Shown: positions 1 through 7,146 of the stretch, one piece after another
How positions within the stretch are numbered: the stretch's first letter is position 1
Layout of the letters: each line of letters begins with the position of its first letter
NCBI GenBank assembly: GCA_016763355.1
Contig: JAESTY010000126.1
Coordinates: 1 to 13,197, forward strand
Source: Immundisolibacteraceae bacterium
GTDB lineage: Bacteria > Pseudomonadota > Gammaproteobacteria > Immundisolibacterales > Immundisolibacteraceae
Direction of reading: 5' to 3'
Length of the DNA: 13,197 nucleotides
The notes under the pieces: model-generated
Databases searched by the model: none
Told to the model about the DNA's origin: nothing
The model's input: the letters and a program-made list of their open reading frames with translations, nothing else
Translations under genes and position numbers: made by a program

Positions 1-384
1 AGTCGTACAACTGGTTTTGCCATTGGTGCCGGTCACACCGATTAATTTGAGATGATCCGCTGGCGCGCCATGAAACCGACTACCGATTTCAGCTAAATGC
101 TGACGTAGGTCAGTAGGCACCAACGCCGGCACATCGATTGGCTGTGGAATCGCATCAACCTGTTCAACCAGAAGAGCAGCCGCGCCTCGTTTTATCGCCT
201 CTCTGGTGTAGCGAGCGCCATCATCCTGACTGCCACTGCGGGCAATAAAAAGATCGCCTGGTTTTAACAGCCGGGTATCGTCGGTAACACCGGTAATTGG
301 GCAATTCAACGCTGGCCCTACTTCAACAAGGCCATCGAGCAGGTCCATCAGTTGGGCAATTCGCTGGTCGGCGACTCGGCTCAT
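1..384 (-). CDS. murE: UDP-N-acetylmuramoyl-tripeptide synthetase MurE, N-terminal part (runs off window)
   Basis: MurE ligates the third stem-peptide residue (meso-diaminopimelate in most Gram-negatives) to UDP-MurNAc-L-Ala-D-Glu in the cytoplasm, an ATP-dependent step of peptidoglycan precursor synthesis. I translated the minus strand from the ATG at 384: it begins MSRVADQRIAQLMDLLDG and stays open for 128 codons to the window edge. The N-terminal Mur domain contains a GVTDDTRLLKPGDLFIA segment typical of the family, and the ATP-binding P-loop GVTGTNGKTS lies just before the edge, so only the N-terminal domain and start of the central domain are present. The start is fixed by a four-base ATGA overlap with the ftsI stop, implying translational coupling. 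Position after ftsI is the standard dcw order. The assignment to MurE rather than MurF rests on this order and on the N-terminal sequence. Confidence 0.93.
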   Translation of the reverse strand, partial: MSRVADQRIAQLMDLLDGLVEVGPALNCPITGVTDDTRLLKPGDLFIARSGSQDDGARYTREAIKRGAAALLVEQVDAIPQPIDVPALVPTDLRQHLAEIGSRFHGAPADHLKLIGVTGTNGKTSCTT

Positions 385-2090
385 GCAGCCGCCCCACTCA
401 CATCGATCAAATGGGAGGGAACTACCTCACCATCTGCAGGAATTTTTAACAACGGCAGAGCTCGATGCATAAATCGAGAAAACACCGGCGCTGCGACATC
501 ACCCGCATAAAACGCCTCGCCTTTTGGATCCTTAATCGTCACCACCATGGCCAGGCGCGGGGCGCTAGCAGGGGCCAACCCCGCGAACGTAGCAACATAG
601 CGGGTTTTGTCATAACCACCTTTTTTAAACAGATGGGCAGTGCCGGTCTTACCCGCAATTCGGTAGCCCGACACCGCCGCACGACTGCCGGTACCCCCAG
701 GTGCGATCACGGCCTCCATCATCCTGACCACCTGATCCGCTACCTGCGGACTGATTACCTGTGCCATCATTTGAGCAGATTCAGCAGCAATAATATGGAC
801 ATTCAGATCACGACCATGATTACCCAAAATCGCATATGCCCGAGTCAACTGCAGGGCCGTCACCGATAGGCCGTAACCAAATGAGAGCGTGGCCTGATCG
901 ACTTTTCGCCAATTCTCTGCGGGCACCAATAATCCGCTTGACTCGCCTATAAAGGCCGCACCGCTAGCCCTGCCCACGCCGACTCCACGCAACAACGCCT
1001 CTATCTGCTGTGGGTCCAGACCCATAGCAATCCGCACCGCGCCCACGTTACTGGACTTTTGCAGTATGCCTTCCAGCGTCAAGGGGCCAAACGGCCGGTG
1101 ATCGCTGATTTTATGACCACCGACCACCAGGTAACCTGGATCGGTATCGATCCAGCTGGTCGCTCGGTAGGTACCGGCTTGCAAGGCTGCAGCAACAATA
1201 AAAGGCTTAATAGTAGAGCCGGGTTCAAATACGTCGGTGACCGCACGATTACGAAAATGAGCCGGACGCCTACTTGCAGTCTCGTTGGGGTTAAACGAAG
1301 GTTGATTAACCATGGCTAGCAGATCACCGGTGGCAATATCGATTACCACCGCTGAACCTGACTCAGCCCGGTGTTGATGAACCGCAGCCTTAAGTTCCTG
1401 GTAAGCCAGATACTGCAGCCTGCTGTCCAGCGTGAGCTGTAAATCGGAGCCCGGCACCGCGGTCGAAATGGCTTCCACTGGCTGTACCCAACGGCGGTGT
1501 AAATCCTGAACTACCCGGGTACGACCCGCCTGACCACTGAGTAGCCGGTTATATTGCAGCTCGATACCTTCCTGACCCTGATCATCAATATTGGTAAAGC
1601 CAAGCAGGTGACCGGAGACTTCCGCGGTCGGGTAGTAACGACGGTATTCGCGTTGTAAATAGAGCCCTTTAATCCCGAGTTCATCAGCCTCAGCTGCCAG
1701 TTGAGGGGTTAAACGCCGTTTCAGATACACAAACCTGCGCTGTAACCGTGAGCCAATCTTCTGCTCCAGTTCACTAGTCGGCATATCGAGCAAACGGGCC
1801 AATTTTGGCCAGTGCTGACGTTGCGTCACGAATAGCAATGGGTCTACCCAAAGCGAATCTACAGCCGTGCTCACCGCCAGCGGTTCACCATTACGGGAGC
1901 GGATCATGCCGCGGTTGGCGTGCACGTCCAGCGTTCGGACCTGACGATTAGCCGCCATGTCCTGCAAAAATGGGGTTTCGATAACCTGCAGATAAAACGC
2001 TCGATAAGCCAGGCCAAACGCCGCCAATAAGATTAACCCTCTCAGGGTCCAGTCCCGGGACTGAGCAACCGAAAACCGCCAGCGACCCAT
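381..2090 (-). CDS. ftsI: Peptidoglycan D,D-transpeptidase FtsI (PBP3)
   Basis: Class B penicillin-binding protein that crosslinks septal peptidoglycan as part of the FtsW-FtsI-FtsQLB divisome complex. The 569-residue length is normal for the family. A short cytoplasmic N-terminus is followed by one membrane anchor at about residues 17-35. The periplasmic dimerisation (pedestal) domain covers roughly 50-215 and the transpeptidase domain roughly 240-545. All three active-site motifs are present: SxxK with nucleophile Ser292 (STIK, 292-295), SxN at 346-348 (SSN), and KTGT at 481-484. Its ATG overlaps the ftsL stop by one base (TGATG), and its own stop overlaps the murE start, so it is embedded in a coupled dcw operon. 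It is the expected target of beta-lactams such as aztreonam. Nothing is missing or truncated. Confidence 0.97.
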   Translation of the reverse strand: MGRWRFSVAQSRDWTLRGLILLAAFGLAYRAFYLQVIETPFLQDMAANRQVRTLDVHANRGMIRSRNGEPLAVSTAVDSLWVDPLLFVTQRQHWPKLARLLDMPTSELEQKIGSRLQRRFVYLKRRLTPQLAAEADELGIKGLYLQREYRRYYPTAEVSGHLLGFTNIDDQGQEGIELQYNRLLSGQAGRTRVVQDLHRRWVQPVEAISTAVPGSDLQLTLDSRLQYLAYQELKAAVHQHRAESGSAVVIDIATGDLLAMVNQPSFNPNETASRRPAHFRNRAVTDVFEPGSTIKPFIVAAALQAGTYRATSWIDTDPGYLVVGGHKISDHRPFGPLTLEGILQKSSNVGAVRIAMGLDPQQIEALLRGVGVGRASGAAFIGESSGLLVPAENWRKVDQATLSFGYGLSVTALQLTRAYAILGNHGRDLNVHIIAAESAQMMAQVISPQVADQVVRMMEAVIAPGGTGSRAAVSGYRIAGKTGTAHLFKKGGYDKTRYVATFAGLAPASAPRLAMVVTIKDPKGEAFYAGDVAAPVFSRFMHRALPLLKIPADGEVVPSHLIDVSGAAA

Positions 2091-2368
2091 CAGAAAGTCA
2101 CCGTCACGGTTGAATCAGGCTCTGGGAGTTTCATTTTCAGGCGCTGCAGAGCGACCCTATCAACGCTGACCTGAGAGCTCAATGCTGCTCGCTCTAACAA
2201 TAGTTTGCGCCACTGCGCATCAACCAGGTCTCGGCCTTCACGCTGAGTTTGCATCTTGCCGAACAGCTCGCGCCGAGAATCAATGTTAGTGACTACTGCA
2301 AGCGCGGAACCCATCACTAACCCACCTAGCATCAGCGTTGAGAGCAATTGCTTGGTCAGCGCATTCAC
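2090..2368 (-). CDS. ftsL: Cell division protein FtsL
   Basis: Small bitopic divisome protein that forms the FtsQLB complex and helps activate FtsWI. The 92-residue product has a short cytoplasmic N-terminus, one transmembrane helix at about 8-28, and a periplasmic heptad-type helix (about 30-80) with the usual Trp-Arg-x-Leu-Leu-Leu-Glu segment near 53-59. Sequence conservation in FtsL is low, so the call depends on size, topology and position between rsmH and ftsI. The start is a GTG at 2368 that overlaps the rsmH stop (GTGA). The next in-frame Met (residue 13) lies inside the membrane helix, so the GTG start is strongly preferred. The stop overlaps the ftsI start by one base. Confidence 0.9.
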   Translation of the reverse strand: MNALTKQLLSTLMLGGLVMGSALAVVTNIDSRRELFGKMQTQREGRDLVDAQWRKLLLERAALSSQVSVDRVALQRLKMKLPEPDSTVTVTF

Positions 2369-3504
2369 GACACACCCGCCAATTTCAGCGGTTGAATACC
2401 ACTCTGCGAATTGAGCAATCCCTGAAAACGCTGCTTGGTCTTCGATTCAGACTTTGATTTTTTGCTGCTGGTGCCTTTTGCCCGTCCTGAACGCTGCTGG
2501 TCAGCGACTCTTTGGGTCAACTCTTCAATACCAAACAGCTGATCTAGATCCGGCTCTGCAACCGGTGCCGTGGTGCGCTCGGCGACCCGCATAATCACAC
2601 TGCGACTTCGGGAATTTATGCTGACCTCTTCACGACTGGGTTTTTTGCCCATCCGTACCCGCGTTAACGGTGCCAGTCGCTCTACATCAATCACTGGTAA
2701 ATCCAGGGGCAACTCATCGGTGATCTTGGAATGCTGCGCAATAAAACGTTTAACGATGCGGTCTTCCAGAGAATGAAAGCTCAATACAACTAGTCGCCCG
2801 CCTTCGGCCAGCAGGCTAATCACCTGCAACAGGAAGCGCTGCAATTCACCAAGCTCATCATTCAATGCGATACGCAGTGCCTGAAAAGTCCGAGTCGCTG
2901 GATGCTTCTTATGGTCATGCCTGGGCATTGCCTTCGCTACCAACTCGGCTAATTCAGCGGTGGTTGCCAAAGGTTGCTGGGCATGCTGTTCCAATATTGC
3001 TGCGGCGATACGCCTGGCATGACGTTCCTCGCCATATTCTCGCAACACTCGCACCAACAAAAATTCATCAACGGTAGACAGCCATTGCGACAAGGTCATG
3101 CCGTGGTCGCTGTCCATCCGCATATCCAGGTCACCACTGCGCATAAAGCTAAAACCGCGCTCGGGCTGATCAAGCTGCATCGATGAAACTCCCAGATCCA
3201 CCAGAATACCGTTGACCTTTCCGATAAGTCCCTGACTAGCAACCACTTCGGCAATTCGGGAAAAGGGCGAATGAAAAACCTCTATTCGGGGGTCTTCGAC
3301 AAATCGATCTCGTACGCCTGCAACCGCATCTGGGTCGCGGTCAATCGCTAGCAGACGACCGTCGCTTCCCAGCTGGTCCAGAATCGCAGAGCAGTGTCCT
3401 CCAGCGCCGGCGGTGGCATCGACATAAATGCCGTTATCACGAATCGCCAATGCGTTGATGGCCTCACCCAACATGACCGGGATGTGTTTTGCTTGCTGCA
3501 TCAT
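2365..3504 (-). CDS. rsmH: 16S rRNA (cytosine(1402)-N4)-methyltransferase RsmH
   Basis: SAM-dependent methyltransferase acting on C1402 of 16S rRNA in the ribosomal P site. The family N-terminus HIPVMLGE is at 7-14. The SAM-binding loop DATAGAGGH (29-37) is a variant of the usual D-x-T-x-G-x-GGH. Also present are DLGVSS (103-108), ERGFSFMR (115-122), DMRMD (127-131), HPATRTFQALRI (201-212) and VLSFHSLEDRIVK (240-252). At 379 residues it is longer than the roughly 310-residue E. coli enzyme. The extra length is a tail after about residue 310, with a Lys/Ser-rich stretch at 343-358. The first two codons are both ATG (3504 and 3501), so the start could be either. It begins four bases after the mraZ stop and its own stop overlaps ftsL. 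Confidence 0.97.
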   Translation of the reverse strand: MMQQAKHIPVMLGEAINALAIRDNGIYVDATAGAGGHCSAILDQLGSDGRLLAIDRDPDAVAGVRDRFVEDPRIEVFHSPFSRIAEVVASQGLIGKVNGILVDLGVSSMQLDQPERGFSFMRSGDLDMRMDSDHGMTLSQWLSTVDEFLLVRVLREYGEERHARRIAAAILEQHAQQPLATTAELAELVAKAMPRHDHKKHPATRTFQALRIALNDELGELQRFLLQVISLLAEGGRLVVLSFHSLEDRIVKRFIAQHSKITDELPLDLPVIDVERLAPLTRVRMGKKPSREEVSINSRSRSVIMRVAERTTAPVAEPDLDQLFGIEELTQRVADQQRSGRAKGTSSKKSKSESKTKQRFQGLLNSQSGIQPLKLAGVS

Positions 3505-3508
3505 TTCT

Positions 3509-3967
3509 CTACAGGGTTAATCCAGCTAACTCCTCTGAAGACTCCAGATCCATCTCGCTGATCCGGCTTAAATTAGCTGTCCGCTGCGCGGACCAGTTCT
3601 GCTCCTGCCAAAGTTCCAACTTATTGCCCATACCCACCAATGCTGAACGTTTATCGATTTCGACATGCTCTCTTAGCAGTGGCGGAATCAAAATACGACC
3701 ACTACCGTCTAGCGCACAGTGGCTAGCATGACCAAGTAGAATTTGTTTGAGCTGGTAGGCAGATTCATTAAGATCCGAGAGCTTTACCAACCGTCTTTCG
3801 ATCTGCTCCCATTCAGGTAAAGGGTAGATCAACAGACAGTTACCCCGATGCGCCAGAGTTACCATTAGTTCTTCGACACCATCATTGGCTAAAAGGTCTC
3901 TATGGCGCGCAGGAACAGCCATGCGACCCTTCGCATCCAGGTTGATATTATTGACGCCTCGAAACAT
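3509..3967 (-). CDS. mraZ: Transcriptional regulator MraZ
   Basis: DNA-binding protein of the SpoVT/AbrB fold that forms a ring and represses the dcw operon through direct repeats in front of its own gene. The 152-residue product has two AbrB-like halves, each with the family signature: DAKGR at 11-15 followed by MAVPARHR, and DGSGR at 87-91 followed by ILIPPLLRE. Length and the N-terminal MFRG match family members, which decides the start even though no strong Shine-Dalgarno precedes it (only a distant GGATGA-like stretch). It is first in the dcw operon, four bases before rsmH, and is preceded by a promoter and an array of TGG boxes that should be its own operator. Confidence 0.96.
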   Translation of the reverse strand: MFRGVNNINLDAKGRMAVPARHRDLLANDGVEELMVTLAHRGNCLLIYPLPEWEQIERRLVKLSDLNESAYQLKQILLGHASHCALDGSGRILIPPLLREHVEIDKRSALVGMGNKLELWQEQNWSAQRTANLSRISEMDLESSEELAGLTL

Positions 3968-3987
3968 CTAACGGGTCATCCAGAACA

Positions 3988-4030
3988 CCACAAATACCCA
4001 CTATTAACCATTAATTGCCACTTCACCCCA
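3988..4030 (-). promoter_or_regulatory. MraZ operator: five TGG boxes at 10-bp spacing
   Basis: On the minus strand TGG triplets start at 4030, 4020, 4010, 4000 and 3990, exactly 10 bp apart. Read downstream, the first five bases are TGGGG, TGGCA, TGGTT, TGGGT and TGGTG. E. coli MraZ is known to bind TGGGN repeats separated by 5-nt spacers between its promoter and start codon. This array has the same period and sits in the same place, between the -10 element and the mraZ ATG. Two of five boxes have the full TGGG. Binding is inferred, not shown. Confidence 0.8.
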
Positions 4031-4041
4031 CCACAGGCGCA

Positions 4042-4070
4042 AATCTAGGGCTTGTGCAAGGGTGTGTCAA
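4042..4070 (-). promoter_or_regulatory. Sigma70-type promoter of the mraZ/dcw operon
   Basis: The minus strand carries TTGACA at 4070-4065 (perfect -35), a 17-bp spacer, and TAGATT at 4047-4042 (four of six to the -10 consensus). Transcription would start near 4035, immediately upstream of the TGG box array, giving a leader of about 65-70 nt before the mraZ ATG. Bound MraZ would lie on the initially transcribed region and block initiation or escape. Confidence 0.72.
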
Positions 4071-4131
4071 GAGAAATATTCGTTACACAACAAGGTGATC
4101 CGACACCATGGAGCCGCGTTGACTAACCCGC

Positions 4132-4137
4132 TACAAT
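4132..4137 (+). promoter_or_regulatory. Possible -10 element for the pilus ATPase gene
   Basis: TACAAT on the plus strand matches five of six bases of the -10 consensus and lies about 95 bp before the ATPase start codon, divergent from the mraZ promoter. No acceptable -35 is found at 16-18 bp, no extended -10 TGn is present, and the upstream TTGACT (4119-4124) is too close at 7 bp. This is a weak candidate only. Confidence 0.3.
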
Positions 4138-4232
4138 CGCGCAGTGATCAGTCACCGCCCAAACCACCCGTTCGACGACGATAAGCACTATTTAATTGGG
4201 TATTGAACTCGCCAAATTGAGGAACCGTTACG

Positions 4233-5384
4233 ATGGACCAACCCCGTTCCAATGATAGTAGTGATGACCAAACACTTGACCTGAATGCTTCTCTATTCGG
4301 CCCGGTTAAAACTGCTGACCAATTCATGCAGCTGCTGATTCGCAATGCGGCGAAAATGGGGGTTTCGGATATCCATTTAAAGACCGGCGCTACGCCCTAT
4401 TTCCGGCTCGGTGGCAACATTAAGCCAATTGACTCCTTGCCCCCGCTATCCGCCGAGGCGATGGAAGCCATTGTTCACTCGTTAACCGATGACGAACAGC
4501 AGGCCACGTTTGAAGAAATTAATCAGATTGATCTGGCCAAGGGTTTTGGTGATTTTGGCCGGGTTCGGGTCAACTTGTTCAGACAGCGTGGTTCTACCAG
4601 CATGGTGTTACGACTAATCCCATCTGAAATGCCTGATCCAAAAGCAATGTCGATGCCGGAGGTGCTGAATAAATTTAGTCAGTTAAAACGCGGCATGGTG
4701 CTGGTAACAGGACCTACAGGTTCCGGAAAATCCACCACCCTGGCAGCACTGATCGATATCATCAATCGCAGTTTTGCCAAACATATTGTCACCATTGAAG
4801 ATCCGATCGAGTTCATGTTTACCGATAAACGCTCGATTATTAACCAACGCGAAGTTGGCATCGATACGCCATCCTTTTCAGATGCGATGCGCGCTGCATT
4901 GCGCCAGGACCCAGATGTGATCCTTATTGGAGAGCTGCGCGATACCGTTACGATTAATACTGCTGTCAAAGCTTCTGACACAGGCCACCTGGTGTTGTCG
5001 ACCCTACATGCGTCAGGTGCCATGGAAACTCTGACCCGACTACTGTCTAATTTTCCGCCGGAAGAACAGCAGAATGTGCGCATCGCCCTGGCGCAGAACC
5101 TCAAAGGGGTTATTAGTCAGCGCCTGGTACCGACCGCCGATGGCAAAGGTCGGGCGATGGTTTTTGAAGTGATGGTAGTCACCAAGACTATTCAGGATAT
5201 GATCGAAGACCCCAGCCGGCAGGGGGAGATGATTCAGGCGATTCAGAATGGCGGTCAGCATGGCATGATCAGTTTTGATGACTGCCTGTTACAACTCGTA
5301 AAAGACAAAAAAATCACTGAAGATGTCGCCCTGGCTAACGCCACTAATGTTACTGACCTGCGGTTGAAACTCGACGGCTTCTGA
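4233..5384 (+). CDS. PilT/PilU-family type IV pilus retraction ATPase
   Basis: Cytoplasmic hexameric ATPase of the secretion-superfamily type that drives disassembly (retraction) of type IV pili. The 383-residue product has an acidic, probably disordered N-terminus (1-25), a PAS-like N-terminal domain (about 27-130) and a RecA-like core. Motifs are Walker A GPTGSGKST (160-168), Asp box TIEDPIEF (187-194), Walker B VILIGELRD (229-237) and His box TGHLVLSTLHA (250-260). Length is nearer PilU (about 382) than PilT (about 344), and the phrase LVPTADGKGR (298-307) is also PilU-like. However the C-terminal segment has features of both, so it may be a third paralog and I give no symbol. A GAGGAA ribosome binding site 8 nt upstream supports this ATG. 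No pilus gene lies nearby in the window. Confidence 0.92.
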   Translation: MDQPRSNDSSDDQTLDLNASLFGPVKTADQFMQLLIRNAAKMGVSDIHLKTGATPYFRLGGNIKPIDSLPPLSAEAMEAIVHSLTDDEQQATFEEINQIDLAKGFGDFGRVRVNLFRQRGSTSMVLRLIPSEMPDPKAMSMPEVLNKFSQLKRGMVLVTGPTGSGKSTTLAALIDIINRSFAKHIVTIEDPIEFMFTDKRSIINQREVGIDTPSFSDAMRAALRQDPDVILIGELRDTVTINTAVKASDTGHLVLSTLHASGAMETLTRLLSNFPPEEQQNVRIALAQNLKGVISQRLVPTADGKGRAMVFEVMVVTKTIQDMIEDPSRQGEMIQAIQNGGQHGMISFDDCLLQLVKDKKITEDVALANATNVTDLRLKLDGF

Positions 5385-5442
5385 CGACTAGCCGCCTATA
5401 TCACCGAGGCCAGATTTACGGCCGGTCTAAAGTTGCAGACAT

Positions 5443-5480
5443 AAAAAAACCGCTACCCAATCTGAATGACCAGGTAGCGG
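5443..5480 (-). terminator. Intrinsic terminator of the ubiD-family gene
   Basis: CCGCTACC (5450-5457) and GGTAGCGG (5473-5480) form a perfect 8-bp stem with a 15-nt loop. Read on the minus strand the stem is followed at once by seven T (5449-5443), a classic rho-independent terminator. It lies 30 bp past the stop of the decarboxylase gene. Read on the plus strand there is no T tract, so it would not efficiently end transcription of the convergent pilus ATPase gene. Confidence 0.9.
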
Positions 5481-5510
5481 CATCTAAACATTAAACAACC
5501 AGTAACAAAC

Positions 5511-6977
5511 CTATTTAAGACCCCAACGCACCGCGTTCTCCAAAACCATCGCTTTGACATCATCAGGATAGGTGTTGTTAAACGCCAACCGATGCGGACG
5601 CTGCTCTTGGGTCCACTCCACCGGCCAGGTGCAGTCAAACAGCACATTACCACCACCAGCACCGAGTTCTCGCAGGGGATCACCGGCGATGTAAGGGGTC
5701 AACGGACTATTCACCGCCCCTGGAAAGATATGAATATCTTTCACCGGGTTGCACTTGGTGCACATGGCGTGAAACACCTCATTCAGATTCCAGGGGTCGA
5801 CGTCTTCATCGACCACAATCACGTAGGGAAAGTAGGAGGCATTTCGATCAGTCCAGCTGACACTACTGATAAATTGTGGAATACCAGCATGCGGGGTTTT
5901 GGTAGATACCACCACCGCATGACAACCGCTGAATTCGGGGACCGCCACATCGATAATCGGCATGCCTTTAGAGAGCAGGGCTTCTTTTACGCTAGAGGCC
6001 ACTTCAAGTAACCACATCACCGAATCATCAACCGGCACCCCCAGGCAGGTAGCGGGCAAAATCGGATTAGTACGCCAGGTCATAGCGGAGAGTCGAAATA
6101 CCGGCCGATCATTGGTACCTGAAACCACATAACCTGGGTATTCCCCAAATGGACCTTCGGGTTTTAGGTCCCCGGGTGCACAGGTACCTTCGAGGACAAT
6201 TTCAGCATTTTCAGGTACGTAAAGATCAACGGTTTTGCATTTAACCAACTTCACCGCCTCACCACGCACACCACCGACTACTTCGACTTCCGACACGCCG
6301 GCCGGAACCCCGCAGGAAGCCAGGATGTTGTGCATCGGATCACCACCAAAGAACATGGCGTATTCCATGGTTTTGCCATCGGCATGGTATTTCTTCAGAA
6401 TCTGGCCACCCTGATTCAATGGGCCCAACCAGAGGCCGGTGGACTGTTTGTCGTGCACCATGCCTCGGTAGGTACCCCAGTTAACCCAGTCACTGTCGTA
6501 GTCCTTGCAAACACCAATATTTAAAGTGCCGACATAGGGGCCGCCATCCTGCGGATGCAATTTGGCGATAGGTAGTTTGAAAAGATCAACATCATCACCC
6601 AGCAGCACATTTTCCTGACAGCTACCACTACTGACAATTTCCGGTTTAATCCGCTTGGTTGCCAGCGCACTGGCAAAAGCATCCGTGAGCACCGAATAGC
6701 TAGTGTCGGGCGCAAAACCAAAAGCAATGGCGATGCGTTCTTTGGTGGCGAATGGGCCACCCAAAAGGCTAGACCCAGGCATGGAGTCTTTAACATTAGT
6801 AAACAGCTGAGCCGGAGATTCCTGCTCATTGGCATAGCGCATCACCGCGCCTGCTTCGGTTTGGGAATCGATCTCATCGTCGATACGCACCAGGTTACCG
6901 GTACGTTCTAACTCATGAATCCAGGCCCGAAAATCCATCAAACCGGTTGGGGCATTTAACTCTGTCTTGGTATCCAT
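5511..6977 (-). CDS. UbiD-family decarboxylase (prenylated-FMN dependent), substrate unknown
   Basis: UbiD-family enzymes reversibly decarboxylate aromatic or alpha,beta-unsaturated acids using prenylated FMN and a divalent metal. The 488-residue length is normal. Visible conserved elements are N166-x-G-x-Y-R171 (metal-ligand Asn and catalytic Arg, like Fdc1 N168 and R173), the metal-ligand Glu at about 230, and E274-GPFG-E279 (like Fdc1 E277/E282). The His that usually completes the metal site (Fdc1 H191) aligns with Gln189. The chain is more like the catabolic members (aromatic-acid or aromatic-CoA decarboxylases) than ubiquinone-pathway UbiD, but I cannot name a substrate. The ATG at 6977 has a strong AGGAGG ribosome binding site 4 nt upstream, and a terminator follows the gene, so it is probably monocistronic. 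The flavin prenyltransferase UbiX is not in the window. Confidence 0.92.
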   Translation of the reverse strand: MDTKTELNAPTGLMDFRAWIHELERTGNLVRIDDEIDSQTEAGAVMRYANEQESPAQLFTNVKDSMPGSSLLGGPFATKERIAIAFGFAPDTSYSVLTDAFASALATKRIKPEIVSSGSCQENVLLGDDVDLFKLPIAKLHPQDGGPYVGTLNIGVCKDYDSDWVNWGTYRGMVHDKQSTGLWLGPLNQGGQILKKYHADGKTMEYAMFFGGDPMHNILASCGVPAGVSEVEVVGGVRGEAVKLVKCKTVDLYVPENAEIVLEGTCAPGDLKPEGPFGEYPGYVVSGTNDRPVFRLSAMTWRTNPILPATCLGVPVDDSVMWLLEVASSVKEALLSKGMPIIDVAVPEFSGCHAVVVSTKTPHAGIPQFISSVSWTDRNASYFPYVIVVDEDVDPWNLNEVFHAMCTKCNPVKDIHIFPGAVNSPLTPYIAGDPLRELGAGGGNVLFDCTWPVEWTQEQRPHRLAFNNTYPDDVKAMVLENAVRWGLK

Positions 6978-6983
6978 AACTCC

Positions 6984-7146
6984 TCCTGAAATATTTGACA
7001 GCCACTGTAGTTAAAAAAATCACAACAGCATGAGTACAAAGCGCCCTCCACTGCGCTTTCGCTTTAGCGACCCATGAGGTCGCCTAACGAGGGACTCAAT
7101 TTATGCTTTCAATCACTAAAAGCAACAAGTTTCGAATATTTCAGGA
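6984..7146 (-). repeat. 12-bp inverted repeat enclosing the ubiD leader and overlapping its ribosome binding site
   Basis: AATATTTCAGGA occurs on the plus strand at 7135-7146 and its exact reverse complement at 6984-6995. A minus-strand transcript beginning upstream of 7146 could pair the two arms over 12 bp (plus a flanking G-U pair), closing a large loop. The downstream arm contains the AGGA that is part of the AGGAGGAG ribosome binding site of the decarboxylase gene, so pairing would partly hide it. Confidence 0.5.
7031..7098. repeat. 68-bp nested palindromic element
   Basis: Nested complementary arms are TGAGT (7031-7035) with ACTCA (7094-7098), CCCTC (7044-7048) with GAGGG (7089-7093), and GCGACC (7067-7072) with GGTCGC (7078-7083, 5-nt loop). 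An alternative hairpin pairs AAAGCGC (7038-7044) with GCGCTTT (7053-7059) and competes with the CCCTC pairing. The element could be a structured 5' leader of ubiD or a dispersed palindromic repeat of the genome. One window cannot separate these. Confidence 0.5.

Noticed and set aside
465..869. Open frame of 134 codons on the plus strand inside ftsI
   Set aside because: It is antisense to a well-conserved ftsI coding sequence and its translation shows no family features; a shadow frame.
4119..4137. TTGACT and TACAAT as a complete -35/-10 pair
   Set aside because: The spacer is only 7 bp; just the TACAAT is retained as a weak -10 candidate.
4679..5104. Open frame of 141 codons on the minus strand inside the pilus ATPase gene
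   Set aside because: Antisense to Walker A through His box codons of the ATPase; composition and Cys/Arg content look like a shadow.
5404..5426. Imperfect GGCC hairpin as terminator of the pilus ATPase gene
   Set aside because: The stem needs a bulge and no T run follows on the plus strand.
5592..6011. Open frame of 139 codons on the plus strand inside the ubiD-family gene
   Set aside because: Antisense to conserved UbiD sequence, no ribosome binding site or recognisable domain.
7080..7090. GCCTAAC/GTTAGGC resembles an integron attC core site
   Set aside because: No matching partner core at a proper distance in either orientation, and no integrase or cassette structure.
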